Shown: positions 1-9,068 of the stretch, one piece after another
Position numbering within the stretch: position 1 is the stretch's first letter
How the letters are laid out: each line of letters begins with the position of its first letter
Source of the DNA: Sediminispirochaeta bajacaliforniensis DSM 16054
Lineage (GTDB): Bacteria; Spirochaetota; Spirochaetia; DSM-16054; Sediminispirochaetaceae
Reading direction: 5' to 3'
Length of the DNA stretch: 64,000 bases
Assembly (NCBI RefSeq): GCF_000378205.1
Contig: NZ_KB899412.1
Span: forward strand, 1 to 64,000
Position numbers and translations under genes: made by a program
Notes under the pieces: model-generated
Seen by the model: the letters and a program-made list of their open reading frames with translations, nothing else
Databases searched by the model: none
Told to the model about the DNA's origin: nothing

Positions 1-1
1 T

Positions 2-208
2 TTCCAGCTCATCAACACCCGGTATGAACGTGGATCTATCATCCTCACTTCAAATAAAACTTTTGGCAAGTGGGGTGAGATTATGGCTGATGATGCAGTC
101 GCCACTGCAACTCTGGATAGGCTCTTGCATCATTCCCATGTGGTGAGCCTTAAAGGCGATTCGTATCGTATGAAAGACAGAATGAAGATTGGAGCCGTTG
201 GCTTCTAA
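2..208 (+). CDS. istB: IstB-like ATPase of an IS21-family element, C-terminal end only
   Basis: The window opens inside an open frame of 68 residues ending at a TAA. It reads like the C-terminus of IstB, the AAA+ helper ATPase that works with the IstA transposase (segment INTRYERGSIILTSNKTFGKW, then a DRLLHHSHVV stretch and a short basic tail). IstB normally runs to about 250 residues, so the start, the Walker motifs and istA lie to the left of the window. Whether the element is intact cannot be judged from here. Confidence 0.85.
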   Translation, partial: FQLINTRYERGSIILTSNKTFGKWGEIMADDAVATATLDRLLHHSHVVSLKGDSYRMKDRMKIGAVGF

Positions 209-278
209 AGATTTTTGCCGGAACTCTGCAATTTAACTCCGATGAAAAACTGCAATTTCATTCCGGTGTTGACAGCAG
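209..278. mobile_element. Right end of the IS21-family element
   Basis: After the istB stop there are about 70 bases with two spaced copies of a short motif, CTGCAATTTAACTCCG at 217-240 and CTGCAATTTCATTCCG at 249-265. Short repeated motifs of this kind are typical of the multiple terminal repeats of IS21 ends. Homology to the IS256-type transposase resumes at about 279, so the boundary lies near 266-278. The exact terminal base is not determined. Confidence 0.55.
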
Positions 279-722
279 GTTCCGCCACTTCTCGATTTCT
301 TCGTAGATTTTCTTGTTGAGATTACTGATCGTTCCCGGTGACACCTTTGCTCCCCACAAGGCTTCTGTGATGTCTTCGACTCTCCGCACCGACACTCCTG
401 CCAAGTACATTTCCACCATCGCTTCCTCTACGGAAATCTCCCGGCGCTTATACCGTTCAATGATCGCCGTTTCGAAAGTGACCTTCTTCAGCTTTGGCAT
501 CTGAAAGGTAACTTCCCCCGCCTTGGTCAACAGCTTTCGGTCATAATGGCCGGCCCGATACCCTTTGCGCTCAGCTCTTCTTTCGTGTTTCTGGGCATTG
601 ACCAATTGCTCGGCTTCAGCTTCCAGCATGGCATTCAATGTTTCCTCTACCGTTTCTCTAACAAAATTCCCTAAATGGTTTTTGACTTCTTCCTCATTTA
701 TCTCGATAATCGTACCAGACAT
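258..722 (-). pseudogene. IS256-family (mutator type) transposase, N-terminal third, cut by IS21 insertion
   Basis: The 154-residue frame starts at 722 with the usual N-terminus of IS256-type transposases: a Glu-rich segment (ETLNAMLEAEAEQLV), the RAGHYDRKLLTKAGEVTFQMPK region and a helical segment ending in KIYEEIEKWRN. Full-length relatives are about 400 residues and carry the DDE core downstream, which is absent. The last few residues and the stop codon come from the adjoining IS21 end, so this is a gene interrupted by transposition. It should be inactive; any peptide would hold only the DNA-binding part. Confidence 0.85.
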
Positions 723-904
723 TTGGTCCTCTCTCTGATGTGGTTTTGGTTGTACTTAATCAATCGTCAGATTGAGGACTTTCTTTTTATCAAAATTAGA
801 ATTTGCGCAAGATATTATACGTTATCCATCGATAGAAGAAAGATGCGGAGGCATAGCGTGGATGCCGGAAAGAGGATGGCGTGGATATGCCATGAAAAAC
901 TGTG

Positions 905-1801
905 CTAAGCGGCGGCCGTGAAGAAATCAGTATAGAGGCCGAAGAGTACGGGCTTTTTTCTCACCGGCCCGGGAGTAGGGGGCGCACCGCATGGAAATGC
1001 ATTTGAAATGCCCTGGTGGGGCCGCCTGTGGTTGTAGTATGAAACATATGCTTTCATGATGGACCTGATGTGGCGGAGTGAGAAGGGTATGAAGAAGTTA
1101 AAGCATTCGCTTTCTGCCGATCGAACGAAGCGTTGGGCAAAGGCATTCAGGTTTGGCGAGTATGGAGGAAGTTTTACCTGAGTGATGGAGAGGGAGCGGT
1201 AGTCAAACCATGCGAGCTCGCCGGAGTTATCGTGGCTGAGAAGAACCTGCGTATCGATTCTGTCGAACATGAAGGCAGAGAGCTGGTTACGGATGAATGC
1301 CATGGAGGGATGAGCGGTAATGCCAAAGTGAACGATCATTCTTGTTTGCATGATGAAGAATACAAAGATGCGCTTGTGGAAGATGGTATCGACACAGAAA
1401 AAGTCGCAGCAAAAAAGAGAAGCCATGTGAGAGGTACCCCCAGAGTGGATTGTCTTTCTTGATCTCGATGATGAGGTTTCTGATGGAAGCGGAGCTGGGA
1501 GGTCTACCTGGCCTTGTACGATGGGGATAGGACCACCGGTGCTTGCAAAGCTTTTTCCATGAATAGAGGACGGTGTTGGGGGAGACGATGGTAAGGAGTT
1601 TTCGTGCCTTTGATAAAGGGAGAGGAGAAGGGTGAAAAAGTGCCTGTCTGCAGGGGAGACGTGGATCCTGCGTGAGTGTTGCCTGATCTGGGCCTTGAGG
1701 ATCTGGTTTTCCTTAACCAGCAGGGCAAACTTGAAAAAGACGGTGGATCGTTTTGAAAAGAAGAGCATGATGAATGTAAGAAAAAAGCGCATAAGGGCCA
1801 C
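905..1801 (-). pseudogene. Integrase-core (IS481/IS3-like, rve) transposase, frameshifted and internally deleted
   Basis: The C-terminal half reads as an rve-type catalytic domain: a first-Asp region (FFCVDTIFHKRIFV), a degenerate second-Asp region (LLSHDNSGE), then PPYSPNLNAFAQRFVRSAE and YVSYYNHRRPHQGI, which is the usual end of such enzymes. The N-terminus resembles the same family (LLVKENQILKAQIRQH). Between about 1440 and 1600 the family sequence moves to another frame (an IEIKKDNPLWG segment) and the stretch joining it to the catalytic domain is missing. The frame stays open by chance. Judged a dead transposase; which IS group it belongs to is uncertain. Confidence 0.7.
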
Positions 1802-1928
1802 ACCTTTTTACCTGGAATTGGGTGACAGATGAGAATGTACCACAAACAGCCGGTAGTATCAGGAAACTTTTTGAAATGGAGCAAGGCAAAGAGAGCAGCG
1901 GAGCGAGGGAAGAGAGAGGTCGTAATCC

Positions 1929-2828
1929 TCAATCCCGTAATGCCTGGATCTCCTGCTGCCTGAGGCCGGTAAGCTCGGATATTTCCTGAATGGAGTAGCC
2001 TTTGGCCAGCATCTTTTTTGCAGTAATGACCGCCCGCTGCTTTTCGCCCTGTTCGACACCCTGTTTGATGCCCTGCTCGAGCATCATCTGGTCATGCTCT
2101 TTCATTTTGGTAAGTAACATGGATTTTACCTCCACAATGTCGTTGATCCGGGACAAGACCGGCTGTTTTTGTTGTTCTTCGACGGAAGCAAAGAAGTTGT
2201 TCAGCCACTGAACCAGCAGCTGGACTGCCTCAAGTTTCTCTTCGGTAATAATGGAAAGGAAGATATCGATCTCAGCCTCAAGCTCTTCGGGAGAGGAGTT
2301 CTCGGCATAGAAGACCGCGGAAAGGGCGTTCTTGATCTTCGCGAGGCTCTGCTTTGGAATCTGGTTCTCGATAACCGGATAGTACTGGAAAGAAGGGATG
2401 TACTTTTCCGGGATGGACTGTTCGATGAGGTCCCGGCTGTTAAACGAAGCAGTCCACCTTCTGTCGCCGTTGTAGATGAGGATGGGAAAGACGGCAGGAA
2501 AGCGGCCGGAATCGGTTGTTTGATGAAAGCTTTGATAGAACTCGGTGATGTAGCGAAGGAACCTAAGCGGCATGGAGTGGTCGACGGTGGACTGGAACTC
2601 GATGAGAAGGAAGAGGTAAAGGGGTTTATCGGTGTAATTGATCTTCCAGATGATATCGGATTCCCTGGTTTTGAAGTCATCGGTAATGAAGCTTTTGTCA
2701 ACCCGTTCGAGGGAATCGAAGTCGAGTTTACGAACGAAACGTTCTTTGACAAAGGCCTCCATGAGGCGCTGAACAAAGATAGGGTGAGAGAAGAGGAACT
2801 TATAGCGTGTATCGTGCTCGCCTGCCAT
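1929..2828 (-). CDS. Rpn-family recombination-promoting nuclease / putative transposase (PD-(D/E)XK)
   Basis: This 299-residue frame matches the Rpn (RpnA-E, formerly transposase_31) family: N-terminal HDTRYKFLFSHPIFVQRLMEAFV, a PD-(D/E)XK core with ESD at residues 56-58 and EFQ at 77-79 (LFLLIEFQSTVD), and the region following (FPAVFPILIYNGDRRWTA). The C-terminus is a Gln/Glu/Lys-rich segment (EQGIKQGVEQGEKQ) followed by a short helix-turn-helix-like tail (GYSIQEISELTGL), a common ending in this family. Family members are DNA endonucleases linked to RecA-independent recombination and often spread like selfish genes. Length and motifs look intact. It lies alone among insertion-sequence debris and has no evident partner. 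Confidence 0.85.
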   Translation of the reverse strand: MAGEHDTRYKFLFSHPIFVQRLMEAFVKERFVRKLDFDSLERVDKSFITDDFKTRESDIIWKINYTDKPLYLFLLIEFQSTVDHSMPLRFLRYITEFYQSFHQTTDSGRFPAVFPILIYNGDRRWTASFNSRDLIEQSIPEKYIPSFQYYPVIENQIPKQSLAKIKNALSAVFYAENSSPEELEAEIDIFLSIITEEKLEAVQLLVQWLNNFFASVEEQQKQPVLSRINDIVEVKSMLLTKMKEHDQMMLEQGIKQGVEQGEKQRAVITAKKMLAKGYSIQEISELTGLRQQEIQALRD

Positions 2829-2885
2829 GAGGTAATACTACTACGGGAAGGGTGGTTTGGGCAATTGTAGGGAGTCTTTAACGAT

Positions 2886-3002
2886 GCGTTAAGGAGACGG
2901 AGGGCGCCGGAGGCGGTCCGAGGCGAGAAGCCGAGGACGGGAGCGAAGAGCGTACCCCGGAGTCGACTGGCCCGAAGCGAGGAACGAGCGAGGGTAACGT
3001 CC
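2886..3002. repeat. 117-bp G+C-rich dispersed element, diverged copy C
   Basis: Homologous along its length to the two identical copies at 10835-10951 and 17895-18011, sharing blocks such as CGGTCCGAGGCG, GCCGAGGACGG and TGGCCCGAAG, and the same total length of 117 bases. Its ends are GCGTTA and TAACGTCC, a weak inverted pair. It lies upstream of the minus-strand Rpn gene. On the minus strand it is an open frame of 39 codons, as are the other copies. Confidence 0.7.
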
Positions 3003-3162
3003 AAATGCCCTCTATACCATGGTTAGAGTAATTGAACAAAGGCTCGAATGGCAGAATATGTGAAATATCGTACTGCTATTTCGTTTCCCGGGAAGGCTAA
3101 TGGTTTCTGATCATCTAATGAACGCTGAAACCTGCCTTTGTTGTTCAATTTTTGTATTGCTT

Positions 3163-3184
3163 ACCACCAGGATTCCGAACACTA
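3163..3184. repeat. Solo end of the 148-bp MITE-like element
   Basis: Contains CACCAGGATTCCGAACACTA, the right-end terminal repeat of the elements at 20838-20985 and 40503-40650. No partner repeat was found about 148 bp upstream. Apart from this and the diverged repeat ending at 3002, the stretch 3003-3240 shows nothing recognisable. Confidence 0.6.
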
Positions 3185-3242
3185 TGATTTTTACAGAAAT
3201 AAATTGACAGCATTTACTTGTTAAGAAGATAGAGGAAACATA

Positions 3243-3392
3243 ATGGAAGATGCGGACATAAATCAGGATAATAGTAAGGTTCACAACAGATCATTAATAC
3301 TCAAGTTGACCGTGGTAAGGATAAAGCAGTTTTCTTAATGGAATTTCAGGACGAATCGCTGCAAATTCCCGTAGTTCTAAAGGCGCTTACGA
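3243..3392 (+). pseudogene. Probable remnant of a ROK-type (XylR/NagC-like) regulator N-terminus
   Basis: A short frame from the ATG at 3243 reads NSKVHNRSLILKL, resembling the start of ROK-family sugar repressors, and stops after 31 codons. Shortly downstream another frame reads NGISGRIAANSRSSKG, which resembles the ISR-EIA--TGLSK helix-turn-helix that normally follows. Both pieces are short, so the call rests on weak similarity and on the neighbouring sugar-binding protein remnant, with which ROK regulators are often linked. It is certainly not an intact gene. Confidence 0.4.
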
Positions 3393-3748
3393 GTGAATAC
3401 TGTACGTGAAGGGTGCAAAGCCGCCGGGGAAAAGTATGGTGTTATCGGTGCTTCTCGTCCGCCCTTGAAGCCGGTATTCCGGTACTTGCATTGGATACGG
3501 ATTTTGGTCTTAAAGGAAAAACAACCTTTGGTGGAACAAGTAATAAAACTGCCGAGGGATCGATCAAGGTGATGGATAGCGGTCAGATTAATGCTGCTTC
3601 CACTGTTGCACAGCAGCCGTACCTTATGGGGTATCTTGCCGTTGAGGCTGCCGTGAAAACGATAAACGGTGAAACGGTCTCTCCCGTCGTTGATGTTCCT
3701 GCAAACTTGATTACAAAAGAAAGTCTGAAGGATTTCTTGAAAGAATAG
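3393..3748 (+). pseudogene. Ribose-type sugar ABC transporter binding protein, decayed remnant
   Basis: Two pieces of a periplasmic sugar-binding protein of the RbsB type sit in different frames. The first, from about 3393, reads REGCKAAGEKYGV, the helix after the first strand of these proteins. After a deletion and frameshift a second runs to 3748 with ALEAGIPVLALDTD and then the C-terminal lobe (VAQQPYLMGYLAVEAA ... GETVSPVVDVPANLITKE). Family members are about 320 residues; roughly 110 remain and the signal peptide is absent. No permease or ATPase genes remain nearby. Confidence 0.75.
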
Positions 3749-3946
3749 TATCTCCTTACAGAAAGAGGGACGCCGTCTTTCGAGGGAGTTGATCGGACTT
3801 TATCCCTCTCTCTTCATTCGGGATTCAAGCCGATTGGATACAGATACTTATCTATCCCAAAGAGAGACAATTGCGATTGTTGAATCAAAAGCCTATCCTA
3901 TAAGCATAGCAGACGTAAATATCTGATTTAGGAGGAGGAGAAGGAT

Positions 3947-4168
3947 ATGGCCGAGTGTGAATGTCTTCCAACGTGTCCTTTTTTTCAGGATAGGATGGTG
4001 AATAAGCCGGTGACTGCAGATCTAATGAAGAGACAGTACTGTCTTGGAGACAATGCAAAATGTGCACGCCATATGGTAAAGGTAGCGGCGGGGGCAGAGG
4101 CGGTGCCGTCCGATCTTTTTCCATCGCAAACCGAGAAGGCTTCGAAGATTTTGGAATCTCGGAAATAA
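3947..4168 (+). CDS. Small Cys-rich protein of unknown function
   Basis: A 73-residue protein preceded by a strong AGGAGGAG site 8 bases before the ATG. Five cysteines lie at residues 4, 6, 10, 32 and 39 in an arrangement C-x-C-x3-CPFF ... YC-x6-C, which suggests a metal or iron-sulfur site. There is no signal peptide or membrane segment, so it should be cytoplasmic. I recall similar small proteins in other anaerobes but know no function. It stands as a single gene before the TRAP-like binding protein, with 176 bases between them, so joint transcription is possible but unproven. Confidence 0.7.
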   Translation: MAECECLPTCPFFQDRMVNKPVTADLMKRQYCLGDNAKCARHMVKVAAGAEAVPSDLFPSQTEKASKILESRK

Positions 4169-4344
4169 CTATTATCGTTAACAATGCATGAAGCCGAAGG
4201 CGATGCTTACAGGGCTCTTTACCAATCTGCTTATCGGTGGAAAATCGTGTGCCAGTATTTCCCATTTGCGTTGTCTCCAATGCTTGCTTATAGTGGGGTA
4301 TATGCAGATACCTATAATAGGGAATAGGGGTAGGTAGCCGTATC

Positions 4345-5343
4345 ATGAAACAAGTGCCCGTATGCATCAATATCCTTTTATTCTGTATCTTATGTCCCGG
4401 ATCTTTGTTCGCACAAAACCGACCGATATTGCGAATTTCTGTGGAGAATACAGAGACCCATGTGCAGGCCCAGTATGTTCGGCGTTTTTCCGAACTCCTC
4501 TCAGAGCGTTTGGAAGGTGCTGTCGAGGTACGTTTTTTTGATTCCGCACAGTTATTTCGCGATAGTGAAGTGGTTGGTGCCATTGCCCGGGGAGATCTGG
4601 AAATGGCGGTACCCGGCACCTGGCAGCTTAGTCGTTATGTTCCTGAGATCGGATATCTCCTGTTGCCGGATTTTTTTGGAGCGGAACGCATAGGGACGGA
4701 TCGTTTTCTCAAAAGCGATATGGGGCGTGAGCTTCTTGCACGAATCGAGTACAATCTTAACGTTATTGTACCGGGTAAATGGATGGATTTGGGTGCAGCT
4801 CATATCTTTACAACCCGTAAGCAAATACAACGTTTCGACGATTTTGTCGGCTGCCGTATTCGGGTCGCTGGTGGGATAGCGAACAAGATGCGGGTAGAGA
4901 TTTTCGGTGCCACCGGCGTTATTATTTCATGGCCTGATCTGCCTCCCCGTATTCGCGATGGAACGGTGGACGGCCTGCTTACCACTTTTGAAACGATACG
5001 AAGTGCTGCGCTTTGGAAAGACGGAATTCGATTTGCATTTCTTGATTATGAGTATTTTCCTCAATATGTGCCCATCGTATCCACACATTTCTGGGGGCTT
5101 TTGACCCCGCATCAACAGCGAATTTTTAGAGATACCTGGGATGAACTTGCTCTCCAACAACGGGGAGCCGCAGCCCAGGCGCAGACGGAAGCTATGGAAG
5201 TTGCCCAGAAAAACGGCATTATCATTACTGTGCCTTCGGACCTGGAAATAAATAAAGCGCATATGGACTTACAGGAGCATCGCTCTCAAATTATCCGTGA
5301 ATTAGGAATTGATCCTGATTTCATCGAACTTGAGGATCGGTAG
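4345..5343 (+). CDS. TRAP-type (DctP-family) extracytoplasmic solute-binding protein
   Basis: 332 residues with a classic signal peptide ending near SLFAQN (residue 24) and a DctP fold: RISVENTETHVQAQYVRRFSELL at the start, a DSAQLFRDSEVVGAIARGDLEMAV segment, the R-x-R strand (GCRIRVAGG) that in DctP proteins carries the ligand-contacting Arg, and WPDLPPRIRDGTVDGLLT. It normally delivers carboxylates to a TRAP permease, but no DctQ or DctM gene is near. Instead a membrane histidine kinase starts 12 bases downstream, so the protein probably serves as the ligand-binding part of a sensor. Ligand unknown. Confidence 0.85.
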   Translation: MKQVPVCINILLFCILCPGSLFAQNRPILRISVENTETHVQAQYVRRFSELLSERLEGAVEVRFFDSAQLFRDSEVVGAIARGDLEMAVPGTWQLSRYVPEIGYLLLPDFFGAERIGTDRFLKSDMGRELLARIEYNLNVIVPGKWMDLGAAHIFTTRKQIQRFDDFVGCRIRVAGGIANKMRVEIFGATGVIISWPDLPPRIRDGTVDGLLTTFETIRSAALWKDGIRFAFLDYEYFPQYVPIVSTHFWGLLTPHQQRIFRDTWDELALQQRGAAAQAQTEAMEVAQKNGIIITVPSDLEINKAHMDLQEHRSQIIRELGIDPDFIELEDR

Positions 5344-5355
5344 AGGGGTTTTGAG

Positions 5356-6921
5356 GTGACTATAGATGGGCGGTTCCATTTCCCTTCGATACTTTCTGTC
5401 GGTATTGGAATCATATTTGCACTTACAATAATCCTTGTGACCTTGATTTCTGCCCGTGAACGCCGTATGCAAATCGATAAACGTGCGGCCCTTGAAGCAG
5501 AGTATCAAGCAGGATTCACTGCCCAGTATATAAATGATAGTCTCGAACATATCGACTCTTTTTTACGTGTAGCAGCCAGTATGATCGAAGAAACCCCATC
5601 CGGTCTGGCTGTCGTGACAGATAAAAACGACCGGCGCATCAGAAGGGAACTGCTTTTGACTCCTCAAGTGGAATCTATGGTTGTTCTTGATCCTGAGGCT
5701 CATGAAATCTGGCGAAGCCCTTCTGCACAGGTCGATGCGCCTTGGCTTTCTCATATTGTAGCGGTTCATCGACAAACCGGGATCAGCTTTTCCATTATAA
5801 CCCGTAAACAAGACTCCGCTCATTATCACATCCACATCAGCCGGTCTATAAGCGACGAAAATGGGGATATCCGTGCGATTGTCGATACCATTGTTTCTCC
5901 TGCCTCTCTGCTGCCTTCTGTTGAGGACCCCCTTCTTCATAATCCTCTCCGTATAAGCATATATACCGCGGATCGTGAAGAAATTTTGCGACAACCCGAT
6001 GATGGTCCTGATGTTCCGTTACATGACTCCTGGTTGGACTCTCCTGATGGAGGAACGGCCGGCAAAACCAGAATTCTGGGCGGCGTGCATGTACATGTCG
6101 ATAAAAAGTGGGCAGCATCCCTCTATCAGGTGGCCTCCTTTCCCTTCTATGCCATGGTGGTTATTAATTTAGAAGATGAACTCATCTTCTGGCGTCGGCA
6201 GACGCTGCAAATCATCTTTGTCCTTCTCGGGCTCGGCCTGCTTGCAGGCGTTTTAGGGAAGATCATGCAACAACGTGGATATGCAAGACGGATGCGGGAA
6301 CATAATTTGGCTCTGAAAGAGGTAAATCAACACTTAGTGCAGACTAATGCTGAACGAGAATTACTGATCAAGGAAGTACATCACCGGGTAAAAAACAATC
6401 TTGCCCTAATTAGCGGAATAATCAGCCTGATTATCGACCGGGGTGGTCCCTATACTGAACAAACCCTGAAAGACCTAAGCGCCCGAATCCTTGCAATCCA
6501 GAAAGTTCACGATAGGTTGTATAAGAATGACGATTTTCATAGCATAGCTATTCAAGAGTACCTCACAGGCCTGGCCGAGACCATTGTGGAATCATTCTGT
6601 TCTTTCTCTGTTTTTATCGATGTACGAATTGCTCCCTTTTCGCTTTCCACAAACCAAGCGATCCCTCTTGGGATATTTGCCACGGAGGTCATTACCAATG
6701 CGATTAAATATGGGCTTCAGCCGGGTGGCACATTGAGAATTGTGGGGGAAATCACTACTGATGGTGTAGATCTTTCCTTTGCCAATGACGGCAAGCCATT
6801 CTCCGACGGGCCCAAGGGTTTGGGAAGTGAACTTATTTCTTCTTTGGCACAACAGCTTGATGCAACGCTTAATTTGGAAACTGGAAAGGAAACCTGTTAT
6901 CGATTACGATTTAAGCTTTAG
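5356..6921 (+). CDS. Membrane sensor histidine kinase (HisKA_2 type) paired with a DctP-like receptor
   Basis: 521 residues, starting at a GTG 12 bases after the binding-protein stop. A first membrane helix (residues about 12-32) is followed by an extracytoplasmic sensor region of about 240 residues, a second helix (QIIFVLLGLGLLAGVLG, near 290-305) and a cytoplasmic kinase. The kinase has the HisKA_2 box KEVHHRVKNNLALISGI with the His-His pair at residues 342-343, and a HATPase domain with EVITNAIKYG (N box) and NDGKPF. This kinase type is common in phosphorelay and general-stress control. No response regulator adjoins, so the output is unknown. Tight linkage to the binding protein suggests the receptor docks on the periplasmic domain. 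Confidence 0.85.
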   Translation: MTIDGRFHFPSILSVGIGIIFALTIILVTLISARERRMQIDKRAALEAEYQAGFTAQYINDSLEHIDSFLRVAASMIEETPSGLAVVTDKNDRRIRRELLLTPQVESMVVLDPEAHEIWRSPSAQVDAPWLSHIVAVHRQTGISFSIITRKQDSAHYHIHISRSISDENGDIRAIVDTIVSPASLLPSVEDPLLHNPLRISIYTADREEILRQPDDGPDVPLHDSWLDSPDGGTAGKTRILGGVHVHVDKKWAASLYQVASFPFYAMVVINLEDELIFWRRQTLQIIFVLLGLGLLAGVLGKIMQQRGYARRMREHNLALKEVNQHLVQTNAERELLIKEVHHRVKNNLALISGIISLIIDRGGPYTEQTLKDLSARILAIQKVHDRLYKNDDFHSIAIQEYLTGLAETIVESFCSFSVFIDVRIAPFSLSTNQAIPLGIFATEVITNAIKYGLQPGGTLRIVGEITTDGVDLSFANDGKPFSDGPKGLGSELISSLAQQLDATLNLETGKETCYRLRFKL

Positions 6922-7042
6922 ATGGTGATGATATGAAACCGTCTCACCCCGTAACCCGCCCAGAATGATTGACTGGGATTGAGAAAACAAAGCCTTCCTG
7001 CCTATCTATCGCAAGCCCCGACGAGATGCCTCTTGTATTATA

Positions 7043-7905
7043 TCAGGACTCCGCGGTTTTCCTGTGTTGGCTGGGTGTAATCTGAAAGGTACGTTTGAAG
7101 GCTCTGTTGAAATGGGACACATCATTGAATCCCCATCGGAACGCTATATCGGTGACAGTTTGTGCAATTTGTCCCGTTTTTGCAAGGTCCTGCCAGCATT
7201 GTTCCAGGCGACGTTTGGTTATCCATTGTGATACGGATGTATTCGTTGTGGAAAATATGCGATGCAGATGTCTCAGGGAGATGTTGCATCCGTCCGCTAT
7301 CTGTTGAGGTGTTAGGCCGGGATCCGCAAGATGCTGATCAACATAGGAGAGAATTCGGTCCAGCAACTCCCTCTGTGTCTTGTTCATCGACAAGGGATTG
7401 AGACTGTTCATCCAAAAGTGATGAGTTCCAGAGATAGATTTGCCGCCAGAGTGTATGAATCTCCTGTCAAGTTTTGTAATTGATCCCCTATCGTGGTTAT
7501 ATTGGCATTGACAAGCGCCCCAAGGCCTGTTCGTGCGGGTAGAACGGTTCCAACCAGTTCATCAACATGGATCAGCTGTCTTTGGAGATGAGTTTTGGGG
7601 ATGAACATGGTGGTCTTTTTGAGTCTATCAGGCAGGGCAAATTGTAAGGGGAGAGTGGAATCCCAGAAAAACACCTCTCCCGTATGAGCGATTACGTCAC
7701 TGTTTCGGTGGCGGATCAATTCACTCCCTTTCTGAATAAGCAAAAGGCCATAGTATTCTTCCGTGTCCCGGGCGACCTCGGCGGAATCCCGCTGCCCGCT
7801 GCATGGATCGCATGTACAATGTACAAATTGAACCTCACCTATGCGTTTCATGCGTAATTCTCCGGAAAAGCCTCTCTTTTCCGGTTTGTTCAGGCGCCAT
7901 CCCAA
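7043..7905 (-). pseudogene. AraC-family regulator split by a frameshift
   Basis: Two overlapping frames make one AraC-type regulator. The upstream frame (7905-7408) is the sensor domain of the AraC_binding_2 type (DTEEYYGLLLIQKGSE ... VFFWDSTLPLQFALP); the downstream frame (7411-7043) is the two-helix-turn-helix DNA-binding domain (LTPQQIADGCNISLRHLHRIF ... DIAFRWGFNDVSHFNRAFKR). The frames overlap as ATGA at 7408-7411, and one base separates them from a normal fusion. The sensor side continues in frame upstream to about 8055 (FDSWFSALSAFHLGW) but has no good ATG, so 7905 is only a TTG guess. It is either a broken gene or two coupled half-proteins; the first is more likely. No target gene is obvious. 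Confidence 0.7.
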
Positions 7906-8127
7906 ATGAAAAGCGCTCAGGGCCGAGAACCATGAATCAAATCGCTCGTTCGGTCTGACCTCATTTGATGACCATTTTGTCCAGTGGTCCTGAGTAGGGG
8001 CTTCATAGTTCTCATATTTTCTTTTGTACTCATATTCTTCCCGGTCTGGCAGATAAAGCTACTGGTCAGGATGTTATCGGCAATAGGCTGGTAGGAAAGT
8101 CCTAAAAAACCTTATCTTTTTATAATC

Positions 8128-9067
8128 AGGGCACCTCAAAAACTATCAGAATTTCCCCAAATTTGTAATTGTGATATTCTCCCTCCGGGAGGATGAGAGA
8201 TGGCGCAACAAAAAGGCTTTTTTGATGAAGATTTCCGTTTGGGAAAGGTCAGCAAACAGGGAGACCCGTTACGGAAGCTGGATGAATACATCGATTGGGA
8301 AATGTTTCGTCCGATTCTCAAGAAAGCCTTTCGTAAAGAAGCAAAAGGACCTGGAGGAAGACCTCCATTTGATTATGTGATGATGCTTAAAATCCTGGTA
8401 CTTTAACAATTGTACAATCTCTCCGATGCACCGATGCAGTTTCACATCTTAGACCGACTTTCGTTCATGAGATTTCTCGGTCTACAGATCAATGACACTG
8501 TACCAGATGAGAAGACCATTTGGGATTTTCGAGAAACCCTTACAAAGAAGGGTAAAATAGAAATTCTGTTCGAGAAGTTCCGCTCATTTTTTATGGAGAA
8601 TGGGGTCATCGTTCAAGGCGGAAATATCGTTGATGCCAGCTTCGCAGAGGCACCAGAACAGCGCAACAGTCGAGAAGAAAACGAAGAGATCAAAAATGGA
8701 AAAACTCCTGATAACTGGAATGAATCGAAGAAAAGTCAAAAAGATACCGATACTAAATGGACCACCAAGGGTGGAAAACCGGCATTTTGGCTTCATACAC
8801 AACAGTGTGAACGGGTCAACGATACGATCTATAGGAATAGAGAAAGCTGAGGCGATAATCGGACTGATGAATCTGGGCTACAATATGAACCCTTCCCTAC
8901 AGCTGCAAAGGATGTAAGAATGAATCCAAAGAGGAAAACGCTGCCTGAACAAGGTGAGTGTCAAAAAGAAAATATTACTTTAATCGGATATCGGACATGT
9001 TGTACCGATAATAACTTTGACCAAGCACCCAAAAAACTTATTTTTGAGTAGTTTTTAGAGGTGCCCT
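8128..9067. mobile_element. Dead IS5-type (DUF772 transposase) element with terminal inverted repeats
   Basis: The left end AGGGCACCTCAAAAACT (8128-8144) and the right end AGTTTTTAGAGGTGCCCT (9050-9067) form an imperfect inverted pair about 17 bases long. They enclose a defective transposase gene. The element is about 940 bp, shorter than usual because the transposase is internally deleted. Its right end abuts a LysE-type transporter fragment, so it appears to have inserted in or next to that gene. No clear target duplication was found. Confidence 0.75.
8200..8917 (+). pseudogene. IS5-family transposase with internal stop and deletion of the catalytic core
   Basis: From a well-placed ATG (GGAGG upstream) the sequence reads the N-terminal DUF772 region (GGRPPFDYVMMLKILVL), meets TAA at 8404-8406, and continues in frame with LYNLSDAPMQFHILDRLSFMRFLGL and the DASFAEAPEQRN segment containing the first catalytic Asp. 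After KGGKPAFW (about 8790) the frame shifts and jumps to the normal C-terminus (IRSIGIEKAEAIIGLMNLGYNM), ending at 8917. The middle, with the other acidic residues, is missing. It cannot encode an active enzyme. Confidence 0.85.
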
Positions 9068-9068
9068 T

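Noticed and set aside
2201-3004. Long minus-strand open frame of 267 codons across the Rpn start and the repeat
   Set aside because: It is out of frame with the Rpn gene, rich in Ser/Pro/Arg as expected for a shadow, and has no recognisable domain.
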